Numbered from the stretch's first letter, positions 37,483-46,432 are shown. The stretch is DNA of 64,000 bases from Cyanomargarita calcarea GSE-NOS-MK-12-04C (GCA_019359595.1 JAHHGZ010000028.1:1-64000), one strand, 5' to 3'. Translations and numbers: made by a program. The notes: generated from the letters alone by a model not told the origin.

Positions 37483-38526
37483 ATGATTAACCGTCGTAAT
37501 TTTCTCGTAAGTTTAGCTACTACTGCCTCAGTTTTAGGCTCTGGGTTAGAGTCGGGGAAAGCCGCAAATAAACAACTATTGAAAGCGAAACGTTTGCAGC
37601 CCGGTTCTGTGGTAGGGATTGTCAGTCCTGCGAGTGCTACATTTGTGCGAGAAGAAGTTGATATTGTGATAGATGCTGTTCGTGGGTTGGGACTTGTGCC
37701 CCGACTGGCACCTCATCTACTTGAGCGATATGGATATTTAGGAGGTAAAGATAAAGAGCGTGCCGCAGACATCAATCAGTTTTTTGGCGAAAGGGATGTA
37801 GCAGCTATTTTACCGATTCGTGGTGGATGGGGATGCAGTCGGATTTTGCCTTACCTAGATTATTCACTTATCCGCCGAAATCCGAAGATTTTGGTAGGTT
37901 TCAGCGATTTGACGGCTTTAATTCTAGGCTTGAATACGAAGGCTAAAATTATAACATTTCACGGTCCCAACGGACTGAGCTCATGGAACAAGACCCAAAC
38001 AGAATATTTTCTTAAGGTTTTGTTCAAGGGGGAAACTGTTACTTTTCAAAACTTCAAAGATGATGATGATTCTAACCGTTTGATGCAAGTGAAGTATCGG
38101 AGACAAATTATTACTCCTGGGAAAGCTAAAGGTAAGCTTATTGGTGGAAATCTCTCGGTTTTATCGGCTATTGTCGGTTCTCCTTACTTACCGGATTTGA
38201 ACGGAGCAATTTTATTTTTGGAAGATACCAACGAAAATATTTACCGCATCGACCGGATGATGACTCACCTGAAAATAGCAGGTTTATTTGACCGACTTGC
38301 TGGCTTTATTTTTGGGCAATGTCCTGGATGTTTGCCTGACGCTGACTACGGTTCCCTCACCCTGGAAGAAGTAGTTTGGGATTGCATCAAACCGCTGGGT
38401 ATTCCTGCTTGGTACGGTGCCACAATTGGTCATATGGAAACTGTGCTGACACTACCGATTGGTTTAGATGTGGAAATAGACGCTAGTCTGGGGACGATTC
38501 GGATGCTAGAACCTGCTGTAGAATGA
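37483..38526 (+). CDS. LD-carboxypeptidase (S66 / MccF-like)
   Basis: The ATG at 37483 gives a 347-residue protein with a twin-arginine-type signal (MINRRNFLVSLATTASVLGS), so it is probably exported to the periplasm. S66 family features follow: VGIVSPASA, GGWGCSRILPYLDY, GFSDLTALILGL with the nucleophile Ser, GGNLSVLSAIVGSPYLPDL, EDTNENIYRIDRMMTHLKIA and TIGHMETVLTLPIG with the catalytic His. Relatives trim the tetrapeptide stem in peptidoglycan recycling or cleave microcin C. The frame stays open upstream to 37405 but lacks the usual start context. Confidence 0.85.
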   Translation: MINRRNFLVSLATTASVLGSGLESGKAANKQLLKAKRLQPGSVVGIVSPASATFVREEVDIVIDAVRGLGLVPRLAPHLLERYGYLGGKDKERAADINQFFGERDVAAILPIRGGWGCSRILPYLDYSLIRRNPKILVGFSDLTALILGLNTKAKIITFHGPNGLSSWNKTQTEYFLKVLFKGETVTFQNFKDDDDSNRLMQVKYRRQIITPGKAKGKLIGGNLSVLSAIVGSPYLPDLNGAILFLEDTNENIYRIDRMMTHLKIAGLFDRLAGFIFGQCPGCLPDADYGSLTLEEVVWDCIKPLGIPAWYGATIGHMETVLTLPIGLDVEIDASLGTIRMLEPAVE

Positions 38527-38610
38527 GGGTTATCTGCGGTTTCGTTTCACGAGCTATGATATAATAATTTACCAAAATCTTAAACTTTTTTGTAACTTAT
38601 TGTATTGCGG

Positions 38611-39300
38611 TTACTTAGTTTCTTGGATTAGCCGACCATCTTCCATATGAATTATTCGATCTGCAATATCTAAAATTCGGTTATCGTGAGTCACCATTAA
38701 GATAGTACATCCCTGCTCCTTAGCCAGTTGCTGCATTAGGGTGACGACATCTCGACCCGACTTACTATCTAAGGCAGCAGTAGGTTCATCAGCTAAAACC
38801 AATCTGGGATGACTCACTAAAGCACGGGCAATAGCTACTCGTTGTTTTTGCCCTCCGGAGAGATCGGTTGGGTAGTAATTAACTCTGTTTCCCAATCTTA
38901 CGGTATTGAGCATCGCTTCCGATCTGATGCGAGCTTCTCGTTGGCGAATCTGTTTGTGTAGTTCAAGCGACATTTGGACATTCTGTCGGGCTGTTAAGAA
39001 ATCCAGCAAGTTGTGAGCTTGGAAAATATAGCCAATATGGCGACGTACTTGTGCTAATTTCTCATTACTGGCTCTATAAAGTTCCCAGTTTAAAACTCTG
39101 AGACTTCCCTCTTGAACAGAACGCAAGCCGCCAATCAAAGTCAGTAAAGTCGTTTTTCCTGAACCCGATGGCCCAGTCATAATTACAATTTCTCCAGATT
39201 TTATTGTCAAATTAATATCAAACAAAATCTGACTTCGTAATGATTTGTGTCCAAAATAGTGATTGATATTGTTAACCACAACAACAAGTTCTGATGACAT
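38611..39300 (-). CDS. devA: DevA-type ABC exporter ATP-binding protein
   Basis: A 229-residue ATPase of the DevA (MacB/LolD-like) group. Walker A is MTGPSGSGKTTLLTLIGG, the signature is LSGGQKQRVAIARAL and Walker B is LVLADEPTAALD. DevBCA exporters with a TolC-type outer-membrane protein move glycolipids in heterocysts; several paralogous sets exist in each Nostoc genome, so this set need not be the heterocyst one. It follows devC on the same strand by 65 bases. Confidence 0.9.
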   Translation of the reverse strand: MSSELVVVVNNINHYFGHKSLRSQILFDINLTIKSGEIVIMTGPSGSGKTTLLTLIGGLRSVQEGSLRVLNWELYRASNEKLAQVRRHIGYIFQAHNLLDFLTARQNVQMSLELHKQIRQREARIRSEAMLNTVRLGNRVNYYPTDLSGGQKQRVAIARALVSHPRLVLADEPTAALDSKSGRDVVTLMQQLAKEQGCTILMVTHDNRILDIADRIIHMEDGRLIQETK

Positions 39301-39364
39301 AATGCTGAGTCTTTATCGTTAAGACAGACGAGAGAGAAAAAAAAGTCCCGAGTTATCAGTGGAA

Positions 39365-40537
39365 TTAGAAAATATCCGCAGGGTCTACAGAACGTAGTTT
39401 GTTTGTAGAGAAAAAACCGGAAACCAAGCACATCAGAACCGCTGAAATTAATACTAATAATGCTTTATCAAAACTCATTAAAACAGGCAACTTAGTAGCA
39501 TTTTTTGCCACATCGTACAGACCAAGGGATATCACAAAACCAGGAATATAGCCTAAAACTGCTAAGATGAAAGCTTGTTTAAAAACAATACTCAATAAAT
39601 AGTTATTTTTAAACCCCATTGCTTTGAGAGTTGCATATTCAGCTAAATGATTAGAGATATTACTATAAAGAATTTGATAAACAACGATTACACCAACAAT
39701 AAATGCCATAGCTACCATTAAGTTAAACACAAATCCAATCGGTGTCCTGATAGTCCAATAGTCTTTTTCAAAAGCAATAAATTGTTCACGAGTAAACACT
39801 TTTACGTCTTCGGGTAACTTAGCTGACAAATTTGCCAAAGCTTTTTGCAAATCGACATTAGGTTTGAGGGTTATTAAGCCTATATCTATTTTTTGCGGTG
39901 GACGCTCTCTGAATAGGTGCAGAAAAGTTGAGGAACTAACAATTAAATTTCCATCAACTCCAAAGGAAGGACCAAGGCTAAATAACCCAGCAATTTTAAC
40001 TCTATAACCAGTTAATGCATAATAACTAAATATTTCAATTCTCAAAGGTTTTCCTTCCTTAAATTTTTCTGCTATCGGTCCAAACTCGGGTCGAGAAGCA
40101 CCATCAAAGAGAACCATATCGGGAATTTGTATCGTTTTGAAGTTTTGATTGACTTCTGGTAATCTAAAAGTTGGATTTGCTGGGTTAACACCAAGCACGT
40201 ATATTGGGAATTTTCGACCATTAATTGGATTTTTTAGCTTCGCAAATTGAACATATAAAGGGGTGACTGATTCGACATCATTAAACCCTAATGTTTGATA
40301 TAAACGACTTCGCAGAAAACTTTGATTGGATGTCAATGATTTATATTGGGCACTGATGATAAATAAGTCTCCTTGTAGACTTTGATGCAATCGTGTTGCG
40401 CTGTCATAGAGAGCTGCTTGGAAGCCGAGTTGCATAAACGTCAAAACGACAACAAAAGCAATCCCAGCTAAAGCTACAAGAAAGCGAACTTTTTGGCGAG
40501 CTAGCTGTAGCCAAGCTAGAGGTATAGCAAGAATCAT
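39365..40537 (-). CDS. devC: DevC-type ABC exporter permease
   Basis: A 390-residue permease of the FtsX/MacB type: one N-terminal helix (VRFLVALAGIAFVVVLTFMQ), a large periplasmic domain and three C-terminal helices (FNLMVAMAFIVGVIVVYQIL, LSIVFKQAFILAVLGYIPGF, ALLVLISAVLMCLVSGFFS). It matches DevC in length and layout and ends RSVDPADIF, a typical tail of the family. It partners the DevA ATPase encoded downstream and the DevB adaptor encoded upstream. Confidence 0.9.
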   Translation of the reverse strand: MILAIPLAWLQLARQKVRFLVALAGIAFVVVLTFMQLGFQAALYDSATRLHQSLQGDLFIISAQYKSLTSNQSFLRSRLYQTLGFNDVESVTPLYVQFAKLKNPINGRKFPIYVLGVNPANPTFRLPEVNQNFKTIQIPDMVLFDGASRPEFGPIAEKFKEGKPLRIEIFSYYALTGYRVKIAGLFSLGPSFGVDGNLIVSSSTFLHLFRERPPQKIDIGLITLKPNVDLQKALANLSAKLPEDVKVFTREQFIAFEKDYWTIRTPIGFVFNLMVAMAFIVGVIVVYQILYSNISNHLAEYATLKAMGFKNNYLLSIVFKQAFILAVLGYIPGFVISLGLYDVAKNATKLPVLMSFDKALLVLISAVLMCLVSGFFSTNKLRSVDPADIF

Positions 40538-40650
40538 CTTTTAAACCTCTTTTATAGTTTTTTTATCTATCCGCTTCCTCAAGGAATTTAATACCCCGAC
40601 CTCTACAGGGGATCCGTTTTGAGTTGGAGTCCCAATCCAGATATATAAAC

Positions 40651-40681
40651 CTCTTCCTTCTTCCTTCTTCCTTCTTCCTTC
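40651..40681. repeat. STRR array between devB and devC
   Basis: cttcttc units fill part of the 162-base devB-devC spacer. The leader atatataaacct precedes them, as at 18816-18829. Confidence 0.75.
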
Positions 40682-40699
40682 ACTCAATACCGCACAGGA

Positions 40700-41893
40700 T
40701 CAAATCTGAATGAGTACCTGTACCTGTAAGTCGGTAAGACCAGCAACTCGCTGGTTATCTAGGGGGTTATCGATACGAATTTTTACATCAATTATTCTGT
40801 TGTCCGTGTCTGCTCCTGGATCGTTATTGAAAATGTTTTGTTTGCCAACTTGCAAACCAATATCTGCGACTTTTCCCCGTAATTTGCCAGAAAAAGCATC
40901 GCTAGTAATAATTGCCGATTGACCTAAACGTAGTCTGTCAATATCAGTTTCATAAACTTCTGCTACTACATACATCTGGTTTGTTCGACCTAATTCGGCA
41001 ATTCCCCGCTCGCCGATAATTTCTCCAGGCCAAGTATGAATTTTCATAATTTGACCGTTGATAGGCGATCGCACTAAGCTCAAATCCAAATCTGCCTGTG
41101 CCTGTTTCACTGAAGCTTTAGCACTTTCAATGTTGGCTATCGATGCCTGCAAATCTGTAGGACGGACTTCTTCAATACTCTTGAGCTTGGCTTTTGCTTC
41201 GCTTAACTGCTTTTGAATAGTTTCCACAGTCCGATTGAGAGATGCTTCAGCTTCATTGAGTTGCTGTTGAACAGTATCCATTCTCAAACGTTTCGTGTCT
41301 GAGTCGGAAGCTGAAATGGCACCTTCTTTATATAACCCCTGATATCTTTGATTCTCACTTTGGGCATTACGCAACTCAGCTTTGATACGAGCGATCGTTG
41401 CTTGTTGTGCAGAAATTTCTCCCTGCAACTGAGCCTCCAAGCGAGCAATTGTTGCCTTTTGTGCAGAGATGTCTCCTGCTTTCGCGCCCGCTTTTACCTG
41501 GTTGAGACTAGCTTGGGCAACTTGGACTTGTTTTTGGGCATATAATAAACCTGCAAGACGGACATCGTGATTGTCAAGAATTGCAATCGTTTGCCCTTTA
41601 CGCACCTTGTCTCCTTTGTTCACCTGGAGTTGTGCGACTCGAACACCCCCTTGAGAATTGGGAGCCGACAGACGAATAACTTCTCCTTGAGGCTCTAAAC
41701 GTCCTAATGCCGAGACAGCAGTTATGACAGGAGAACTCGTTGGATTAGGAGGAGCCTGCCAGAAAGAAGTGAATCGAAATCGTGAAAGGCTGTAGACACA
41801 AACTGCGCCAGTTGCTACAGCAGTAGCAATTGCCAAAATTATAGACCACTGAGTTAAAGGTTTTTCAAATGGCTGCCTTTCTTTGTGTACCAT
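40700..41893 (-). CDS. devB: DevB-type membrane fusion protein (HlyD family)
   Basis: A 397-residue periplasmic adaptor. One N-terminal membrane helix (SIILAIATAVATGAVCVYSL), a split biotinyl-lipoyl domain (GRLEPQGEVIRLSAP... and VRSPINGQIMKIHTWPGEII), a long coiled-coil hairpin (about 125-255, repeated SAQQATIARIKAEL-like stretches), then a beta-barrel (GQSAIITSDAFSGKLRGKV). It joins the DevCA pump to a TolC-like channel. It is the first gene of the devBCA operon. The position next to a PPTase and a polyketide locus suggests that the pump may export the locus product; this is inference. Confidence 0.9.
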   Translation of the reverse strand: MVHKERQPFEKPLTQWSIILAIATAVATGAVCVYSLSRFRFTSFWQAPPNPTSSPVITAVSALGRLEPQGEVIRLSAPNSQGGVRVAQLQVNKGDKVRKGQTIAILDNHDVRLAGLLYAQKQVQVAQASLNQVKAGAKAGDISAQKATIARLEAQLQGEISAQQATIARIKAELRNAQSENQRYQGLYKEGAISASDSDTKRLRMDTVQQQLNEAEASLNRTVETIQKQLSEAKAKLKSIEEVRPTDLQASIANIESAKASVKQAQADLDLSLVRSPINGQIMKIHTWPGEIIGERGIAELGRTNQMYVVAEVYETDIDRLRLGQSAIITSDAFSGKLRGKVADIGLQVGKQNIFNNDPGADTDNRIIDVKIRIDNPLDNQRVAGLTDLQVQVLIQI

Positions 41894-41938
41894 ATTTTAA
41901 TTTTAAATTGTGAATTGCTGATATTAAGTCCGGCTAAT

Positions 41939-41997
41939 TACTTACGATTAAAAATTCAACCTGTCTCCCCATCTTTAAGTCGTTCTAATCGTAAGTA
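41939..41997. promoter_or_regulatory. 12-base inverted repeat upstream of devB
   Basis: TACTTACGATTA (41939-41950) and its exact complement (41986-41997) flank 35 bases, 46 bases before the devB start and after the stop of the 42037 gene. It could be the terminator of that gene, an operator for devBCA, or a decayed mobile repeat. Confidence 0.45.
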
Positions 41998-42036
41998 TTT
42001 AGGTGAACCTGATATGACTGGGTGTAACAGCTACTT

Positions 42037-42405
42037 CTATGGCAGTTGCTCTTGCTCATAGCAAGATGCCGAATCGAAAGTACGTTTTATAACCTTGTTA
42101 TGCTTTTTATTTTTAACGATGTCTAAGTATTCGCTACGAGTCCCATCTATGCGGTAGTGGTCACAGATTTGGCACAGCTTTAAGACATCCAATCGGCTAA
42201 ATACTTTTTGATGCTCAATCCCATTGTCGTGTCTCCACCGCCAAAAAGTCGTTCGGTCAATGCGACGATTGCTATCAGGCCATCTTCGTCGCGATAAAAA
42301 CTCTAATAATTCTGGTTCAAAAAAAGAATAGCCCTTTGGCAACTGAAGGAGTTTTTCTCTTAATTTAAATATCGGGATAAGTGGATCTAGTTCCGATAAT
42401 TCCAT
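42037..42405 (-). CDS. hypothetical protein, possible DNA-binding
   Basis: 122 residues. The middle part (RRIDRTTFWRWRHDNGIEHQ, then FSRLDVLKLCQICDHYRID) suggests a helix-turn-helix followed by a helix pair, as in small excisionase- or MerR-like proteins. No family is recognised with confidence. It follows the 83-residue hypothetical by 12 bases on the same strand. Confidence 0.5.
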   Translation of the reverse strand: MELSELDPLIPIFKLREKLLQLPKGYSFFEPELLEFLSRRRWPDSNRRIDRTTFWRWRHDNGIEHQKVFSRLDVLKLCQICDHYRIDGTRSEYLDIVKNKKHNKVIKRTFDSASCYEQEQLP

Positions 42406-42417
42406 TGTAGCAACACC

Positions 42418-42669
42418 TCATAGCTTAATTTCAGCCCAGTCATGCAAAATCACTTCATGGGACATAGGGCGATCCCCAAAGAGTAAAATTGCAAGATTGT
42501 TTAGTTGAGAGTATAGAGTGATGCAATGATCGGGTGAATTTATATAGCAAAATCTAATATATACATTCTCCCTAGCTTCAAACCTGAAGCATCTCAGATT
42601 TGCAGATGTAGCGTGCGAGGTATTTGCGTAGGGAGTGGTAATATAGCCAAGCATTTCGGGATATTTCAT
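42418..42669 (-). CDS. small hypothetical protein
   Basis: 83 residues, ending in MSHEVILHDWAEIKL, which looks like a genuine protein end. Placed 12 bases upstream of the next minus-strand gene, so the pair is probably one transcript. No family recognised. Confidence 0.4.
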   Translation of the reverse strand: MKYPEMLGYITTPYANTSHATSANLRCFRFEARENVYIRFCYINSPDHCITLYSQLNNLAILLFGDRPMSHEVILHDWAEIKL

Positions 42670-42878
42670 CGGATTAAGATTTTATGTCCCAACAAGATAA
42701 GCTATGCATTAGGCACGTCCAGCGAACACACGCTGCGCTCATAGCATAACAGGAGTTCTTTTCACAAAAATGAGATTTTCTCCTGCTGTCCTCTATACCT
42801 GCCATATAGGAAAATAGATTGTATGGAGGTATATGAGTTACATCACTCAAGTACAGAATAAACTCAGCGATACTCAAT

Positions 42879-42894
42879 TGCAACCCATATGCAA
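42879..42894. promoter_or_regulatory. TGCAA motif pair, 11 bp apart
   Basis: TGCAA at 42879 and 42890, read on the minus strand as GTTGCATATGG followed by GTTGCAATTGA. Same motif family as at 37440, 43021 and 46174. Confidence 0.4.
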
Positions 42895-43020
42895 CAGATT
42901 TGATGATAAAAAAACTGCAAAAACTGATTATTTAAGAATATGTTTTTGCCAAATAATATACCTTTGGATAGATGTGTAAAGTTAGTCGCAATGGGTGTTT
43001 AGTGTTCAAATCAGGATATA

Positions 43021-43045
43021 TGCAATTTATATGCAACTTTTGCAA
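43021..43045. promoter_or_regulatory. TGCAA motif cluster upstream of the 43106 gene
   Basis: TGCAA at 43021, 43032 and 43041, the first two exactly 11 bases apart. Read on the minus strand they are ATTGCATATAT and GTTGCATATAA. The site lies 61 bases upstream of the ATG of the next plus-strand gene. Same family as the site at 46174. Confidence 0.4.
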
Positions 43046-43105
43046 TTAACTTTTACTTTATTGAGATAATTATAATTTGTAAATAGTGTTAGAACGCATT
43101 TATCT

Positions 43106-43414
43106 ATGTATGTGAGTAAAACCGAACGCACCCCCGAGAGAATGAGACTAAAACGATTTATGATCTCACTAGCAAGATTTGATAACCAGCGGCTGATTTT
43201 TCATGCTGCTCGTCAGACACTTCGCAAAGCCGAGATGGCACGACTTGCTATACATGAATGGCTCAATCAACATGATTTCGAGTTGGAAGATTGGAAAACC
43301 AGAAGAGCTTTTGATTTAGGAATTAGTGTTAGCGAAGTTGAGCAGCAGCTATTAGTTGAGGCTCAAGGTCAGCAAAAAAATAAAAATGAAGAAGAAGATG
43401 CCGATTCAGAATGA
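43106..43414 (+). CDS. small hypothetical protein
   Basis: 102 residues, highly charged, predicted mostly helical (MRLKRFMISLARFDNQRLIF, AEMARLAIHEWLNQHDFEL), with a very acidic and Lys/Gln-rich tail. No known domain. It lies about 140 bases upstream of the PPTase start on the same strand. Confidence 0.5.
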   Translation: MYVSKTERTPERMRLKRFMISLARFDNQRLIFHAARQTLRKAEMARLAIHEWLNQHDFELEDWKTRRAFDLGISVSEVEQQLLVEAQGQQKNKNEEEDADSE

Positions 43415-43501
43415 CATCCTGCTTAAATAGCCGAGGAAAGGGGCAAAGGTTTCCAACTCAACTGACGGCAACCGTTATGGATGAATTTCATATTTTTTCG
43501 T

Positions 43502-43538
43502 TCCCTACTCCCTAGTCCCTACTCCCTACTCCCTAACT
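43502..43538. repeat. STRR array at the PPTase 5' end
   Basis: ctactcc / ctagtcc units of about seven bases. If the PPTase were started at ATG 43481, the array would be read as SLLPSPYSLLPNF, which has no counterpart in the family. Confidence 0.7.
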
Positions 43539-43552
43539 TCCTGTGTTTTCTT

Positions 43553-44293
43553 GTGAATATATGGCAATCTTCTCCCGCTAACTTGGTGCTTTCAAAAGAT
43601 GAAGTTCATGTATTTTCTGCTTCTCTTAAGCAACCGTTATGGCGTTTACAGCAGTTGGCAAAAATACTCTCACCCGATGAACAGCTAAGAGCTAACAATT
43701 TTTATTTTGAAAAAGACCGTTGGCGTTTTATCGTCTGTCGCGGTATTCTCCGCATAATATTAGGTCGCTATTTGGATATAGAGCCAAGTCAAATTCAGTT
43801 TTCTTACGGTGTTCATAGCAAGCCTGCACTGCTAGAAACTAGTAGGAATAGTAGTACACTCCAGTTTAATTTATCCCATTCTCAGGAGTTAGCTTTGTAT
43901 GCATTTACACTCTCACGTCAAGTTGGCATCGATCTCGAATATATCCGCCCCATTGATGATATCGATTCTCTTGCAAAACACTTTTTTTCGGAACAGGAAT
44001 ATACAGTGTTACGTAAACTTCCTGAAAGCGAAAGGCAAATAGCATTTTTTAATTGTTGGACTCGTAAAGAAGCATACATTAAAGCAACAGGGCAAGGTCT
44101 TTCACTACCTCTGAATCAGTTTGAAGTTTCCTTGATCCCCGGAGATCCAGCAATGCTTTTGCGTACTTTTACAGACTCAAAAGAAGCATCTTTATGGTCG
44201 CTTCAAGAGCTAACTCCCGATCCTGAATATATAGCAGCTCTTGCCGTCCAAGGCTTTTACTGGCAGCTAAAAATGTTTTCTTGGTCAGGATAG
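43553..44293 (+). CDS. 4'-phosphopantetheinyl transferase (Sfp/HetI family)
   Basis: Transfers phosphopantetheine from CoA to the active serine of carrier proteins, and so is needed by the polyketide locus downstream. The two family motifs are present: VGIDLEYIRP and FNCWTRKEAYIKATGQGL. The first half also has the usual pattern (RWRFIVCRGILRIILGRYL, SKPALLE... and LQFNLSHSQELALYAFT). The GTG at 43553 is chosen because it begins VNIWQSSPANLVLSKDEVHV, where Sfp/HetI proteins start; the ATG at 43481 would read through an STRR array. Length from the GTG is 246 residues, normal for the family. A MITE-like element follows 10 bases after the stop. Confidence 0.9.
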   Translation: MNIWQSSPANLVLSKDEVHVFSASLKQPLWRLQQLAKILSPDEQLRANNFYFEKDRWRFIVCRGILRIILGRYLDIEPSQIQFSYGVHSKPALLETSRNSSTLQFNLSHSQELALYAFTLSRQVGIDLEYIRPIDDIDSLAKHFFSEQEYTVLRKLPESERQIAFFNCWTRKEAYIKATGQGLSLPLNQFEVSLIPGDPAMLLRTFTDSKEASLWSLQELTPDPEYIAALAVQGFYWQLKMFSWSG

Positions 44294-44302
44294 ATAATTA
44301 TT

Positions 44303-44397
44303 AGGACTTACGCTTGCATTATCTCAAAAACCCACAGAGCCTTAGTGGTAATATCTACGGTATTACCACTACTCCAGAACTTTTTTGCGTAAGTCCT
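44303..44397. mobile_element. MITE-like element, 95 bp
   Basis: AGGACTTACGC at the left end and its exact complement at the right end enclose an inner palindrome (TAGTGGTAATA and its complement). Same ends as the elements at 10667 and 46433 but with an unrelated interior. Confidence 0.7.
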
Positions 44398-44989
44398 GAT
44401 TCTGTTTAGAGTATTCCATTGAAGAAGGAAGAAGGAAGAAGGAAGAAGGAAGAAGGAAAAATTATTTTTATTTATCCATATCTACTTATCTCAAAATAAA
44501 TATTGTAGGATAGGCGTTTCACCTGCCCGGACAGACAAGATGTTTAGCAAGGTGGAATAGATTATGAGTTTACGCACATCTGCCGTCGGGATTAGATTTT
44601 TTCATATTTTATTTACAAAATTCTAAATTTTATTAATATTTTTAGCGCTCGCCTACTATTCTGTTACATCTTTGGAATCGTTAAAAGCCTAACCATGTAT
44701 AACGAATGGCTAATTAAATGGTTTGCCTATGCTTTGTGCATAAGTTGATTTTACTTACATCTATATAGGATAGTAAGTTAAGAATTTTGATTTTGAAAGC
44801 CTCGGAAAAATAACTTTAACACTTGAGAAACGCGGAGTGAAGCTCTTTGTAGAACTTATTTTTGGAAAATACCCTAATTATTTGAGCCTTTACTTTTATC
44901 AGAATTCTTTCAACTCCAGATTCCAGAGTGTGATAGCCAAGCGCTGCTGGGAAGCCTAGGTCGCCATTGAAAAGAGGAGTGAATCTTGT
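44398..44989. other. intergenic region with STRR array
   Basis: A gaagaag array lies at 44421-44458, followed by about 530 AT-rich bases with no supported gene. The ribosome site AGAGGAG (44973-44979) of the DUF3102 gene closes the region. Confidence 0.5.
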
Positions 44990-45850
44990 ATGTATCAGAG
45001 TGATTTATCATCAGAGGTGTTAGAACTAGAACCTATTTTAGATCGACAAACTTTAACTCCTGAAGCTTGTGCTACAGAGAGTGAGATGCAAATGATTGTT
45101 CAACAGCACACGGATGAAATCAAGAAGTTAATGCGTCGAACTTCTCAAGATATTATCAATATTGGACAGAGGTTAATAGAGGTGAAACAGCATCTGAAAC
45201 ATGGAAGCTTCACAACTTGGCTCAAATCGGAGTTTAATTGGAGTTTATCAAGCGCAACCAAATTCATGCAAGTTGCAGAGCAGTTCAAATTCGTAAATTT
45301 TACGAATTTAAATATCACTGCCTCAGTTCTCTACCTGATCGCTGCTCCCTCAATATCTCAAGAAGCCAGAGCAGAAGTTCTAGAACGTGCAGCGAATGGT
45401 GAGAACATCAACTACACCAAAGCTAAGGAAATTGTTCACCACCATAAGAAAATTCTCCAGTCCAAGCCTAACAAGCCAGTCACCATTCCTATTTCTTCAA
45501 AAAGCACAAGTATAGAACCATCACACTGTAATTCGGCTAATTTTTCTGTTAAAAAGGAGTTGACTGTCTATGAAGCAGAGACAGAATCCTTACCTTCTGT
45601 AGCATTTGAAGACAACCAGGTTACAACTATGATGATACCAAAGGATTCAGTGAATATAGCTACAAATGTCCAAGATACATCAGATACAACGTTGGATCAA
45701 ATTGCGATTAGTATCAAACAATTAACACCAGAGCAACTAGCTTTAGCGATCGCCAAGTCTGTTAACAGTGGATTAAGCGATTACCATTTAGAAATGGCGA
45801 TCGCAGTATGTCAACAGGCACTCAATGCTCGGAATAATTTAACTATTTAG
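44990..45850 (+). CDS. DUF3102-domain protein
   Basis: 286 residues. The N-terminal domain carries the DUF3102 pattern: IKKLMRRTSQDIINIGQRLI, then EVKQHLKHGSFTTWLKSEFN and WSLSSATKFMQVAEQF. Such proteins occur on phages, plasmids and mobile islands, and in Nostoc chromosomes; their role is not established, a DNA-related function being likely from the KorB/ParB-like helical layout. The rest is a low-complexity linker and a C-terminal helical segment (LTPEQLALAIAKSVNSGL). ATG at 44990 with a good ribosome site. Confidence 0.8.
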   Translation: MYQSDLSSEVLELEPILDRQTLTPEACATESEMQMIVQQHTDEIKKLMRRTSQDIINIGQRLIEVKQHLKHGSFTTWLKSEFNWSLSSATKFMQVAEQFKFVNFTNLNITASVLYLIAAPSISQEARAEVLERAANGENINYTKAKEIVHHHKKILQSKPNKPVTIPISSKSTSIEPSHCNSANFSVKKELTVYEAETESLPSVAFEDNQVTTMMIPKDSVNIATNVQDTSDTTLDQIAISIKQLTPEQLALAIAKSVNSGLSDYHLEMAIAVCQQALNARNNLTI

Positions 45851-46030
45851 CTGCGATCGGCGATTTGAGTCATAAGTCTATTTTTGTAACAAAATTTATT
45901 GTAAGAAAAATCAACTTGCAGAAAATGCTTGATATTTTCCTGCTGTGCAATATTTGTGTGACAGAAGCAGAATTTATAAAGAAAAAGCGAATATTCATAG
46001 AGAATTGGTAATAGTTAGCATCGAAAAATA

Positions 46031-46064
46031 AGATTCCCGACTTCGTGAAAGTTGTCGGGAATCT
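46031..46064. repeat. AGATTCCCGACTTC hairpin repeat, copy 4
   Basis: AGATTCCCGACTTC and GTCGGGAATCT around a short loop. Near-identical to the copy at 23816. The region 45851-46432 has no supported gene. Confidence 0.65.
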
Positions 46065-46173
46065 AGGTATGCACGATTTTGATAACTTTTATGAGGGTTT
46101 CTCGTGTTCTGTTAATTTAAAATTACCTGAAAAGGCGAACTTATCAGCATTTCATCTAGTAATACTCCGGATT

Positions 46174-46206
46174 GTTGCATATAAGTTGCATATCAGTTGC
46201 GATGGA
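46174..46206. promoter_or_regulatory. GTTGCATAT tandem motif, three units at 11 bp
   Basis: GTTGCATATAA, GTTGCATATCA and GTTGCGATGGA follow one another without gaps. The site lies 460 bases upstream of the first PKS gene, with a MITE-like element between. It is the best copy of the motif seen at 37440, 42879 and 43021. Confidence 0.5.
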
Positions 46207-46432
46207 GAAGTAATCTATCTAATATAAGTACAAGCTACAGCCTTATGGAATTACGCCGAGTCGAATTAAGTTTTCTGCGTTAAACTATCGAACTTGGAGG
46301 CGCTTAACAAATTATGTTGCCGACTTTAAGATAAAAATACAGAATCTTACAGAAGAAGTATTTTTTCCCTAATAGCTAATCTCAACTTGCTTTTTGTGGA
46401 AAGATAATAAACTTTCCAATACCTTCTATTTC

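Noticed and set aside
42674-42883. 69-residue minus-strand reading frame
   Set aside because: It needs a TTG start inside the TGCAA motif, and half of it is a Cys/Ser-rich reading of a palindromic repeat (gctatgcattaggcacgtcc). Not credible as a gene.
46045-46227. 60-residue plus-strand reading frame
   Set aside because: It begins inside a dispersed hairpin and ends across the GTTGCAT repeats; no ribosome site and no protein-like pattern.
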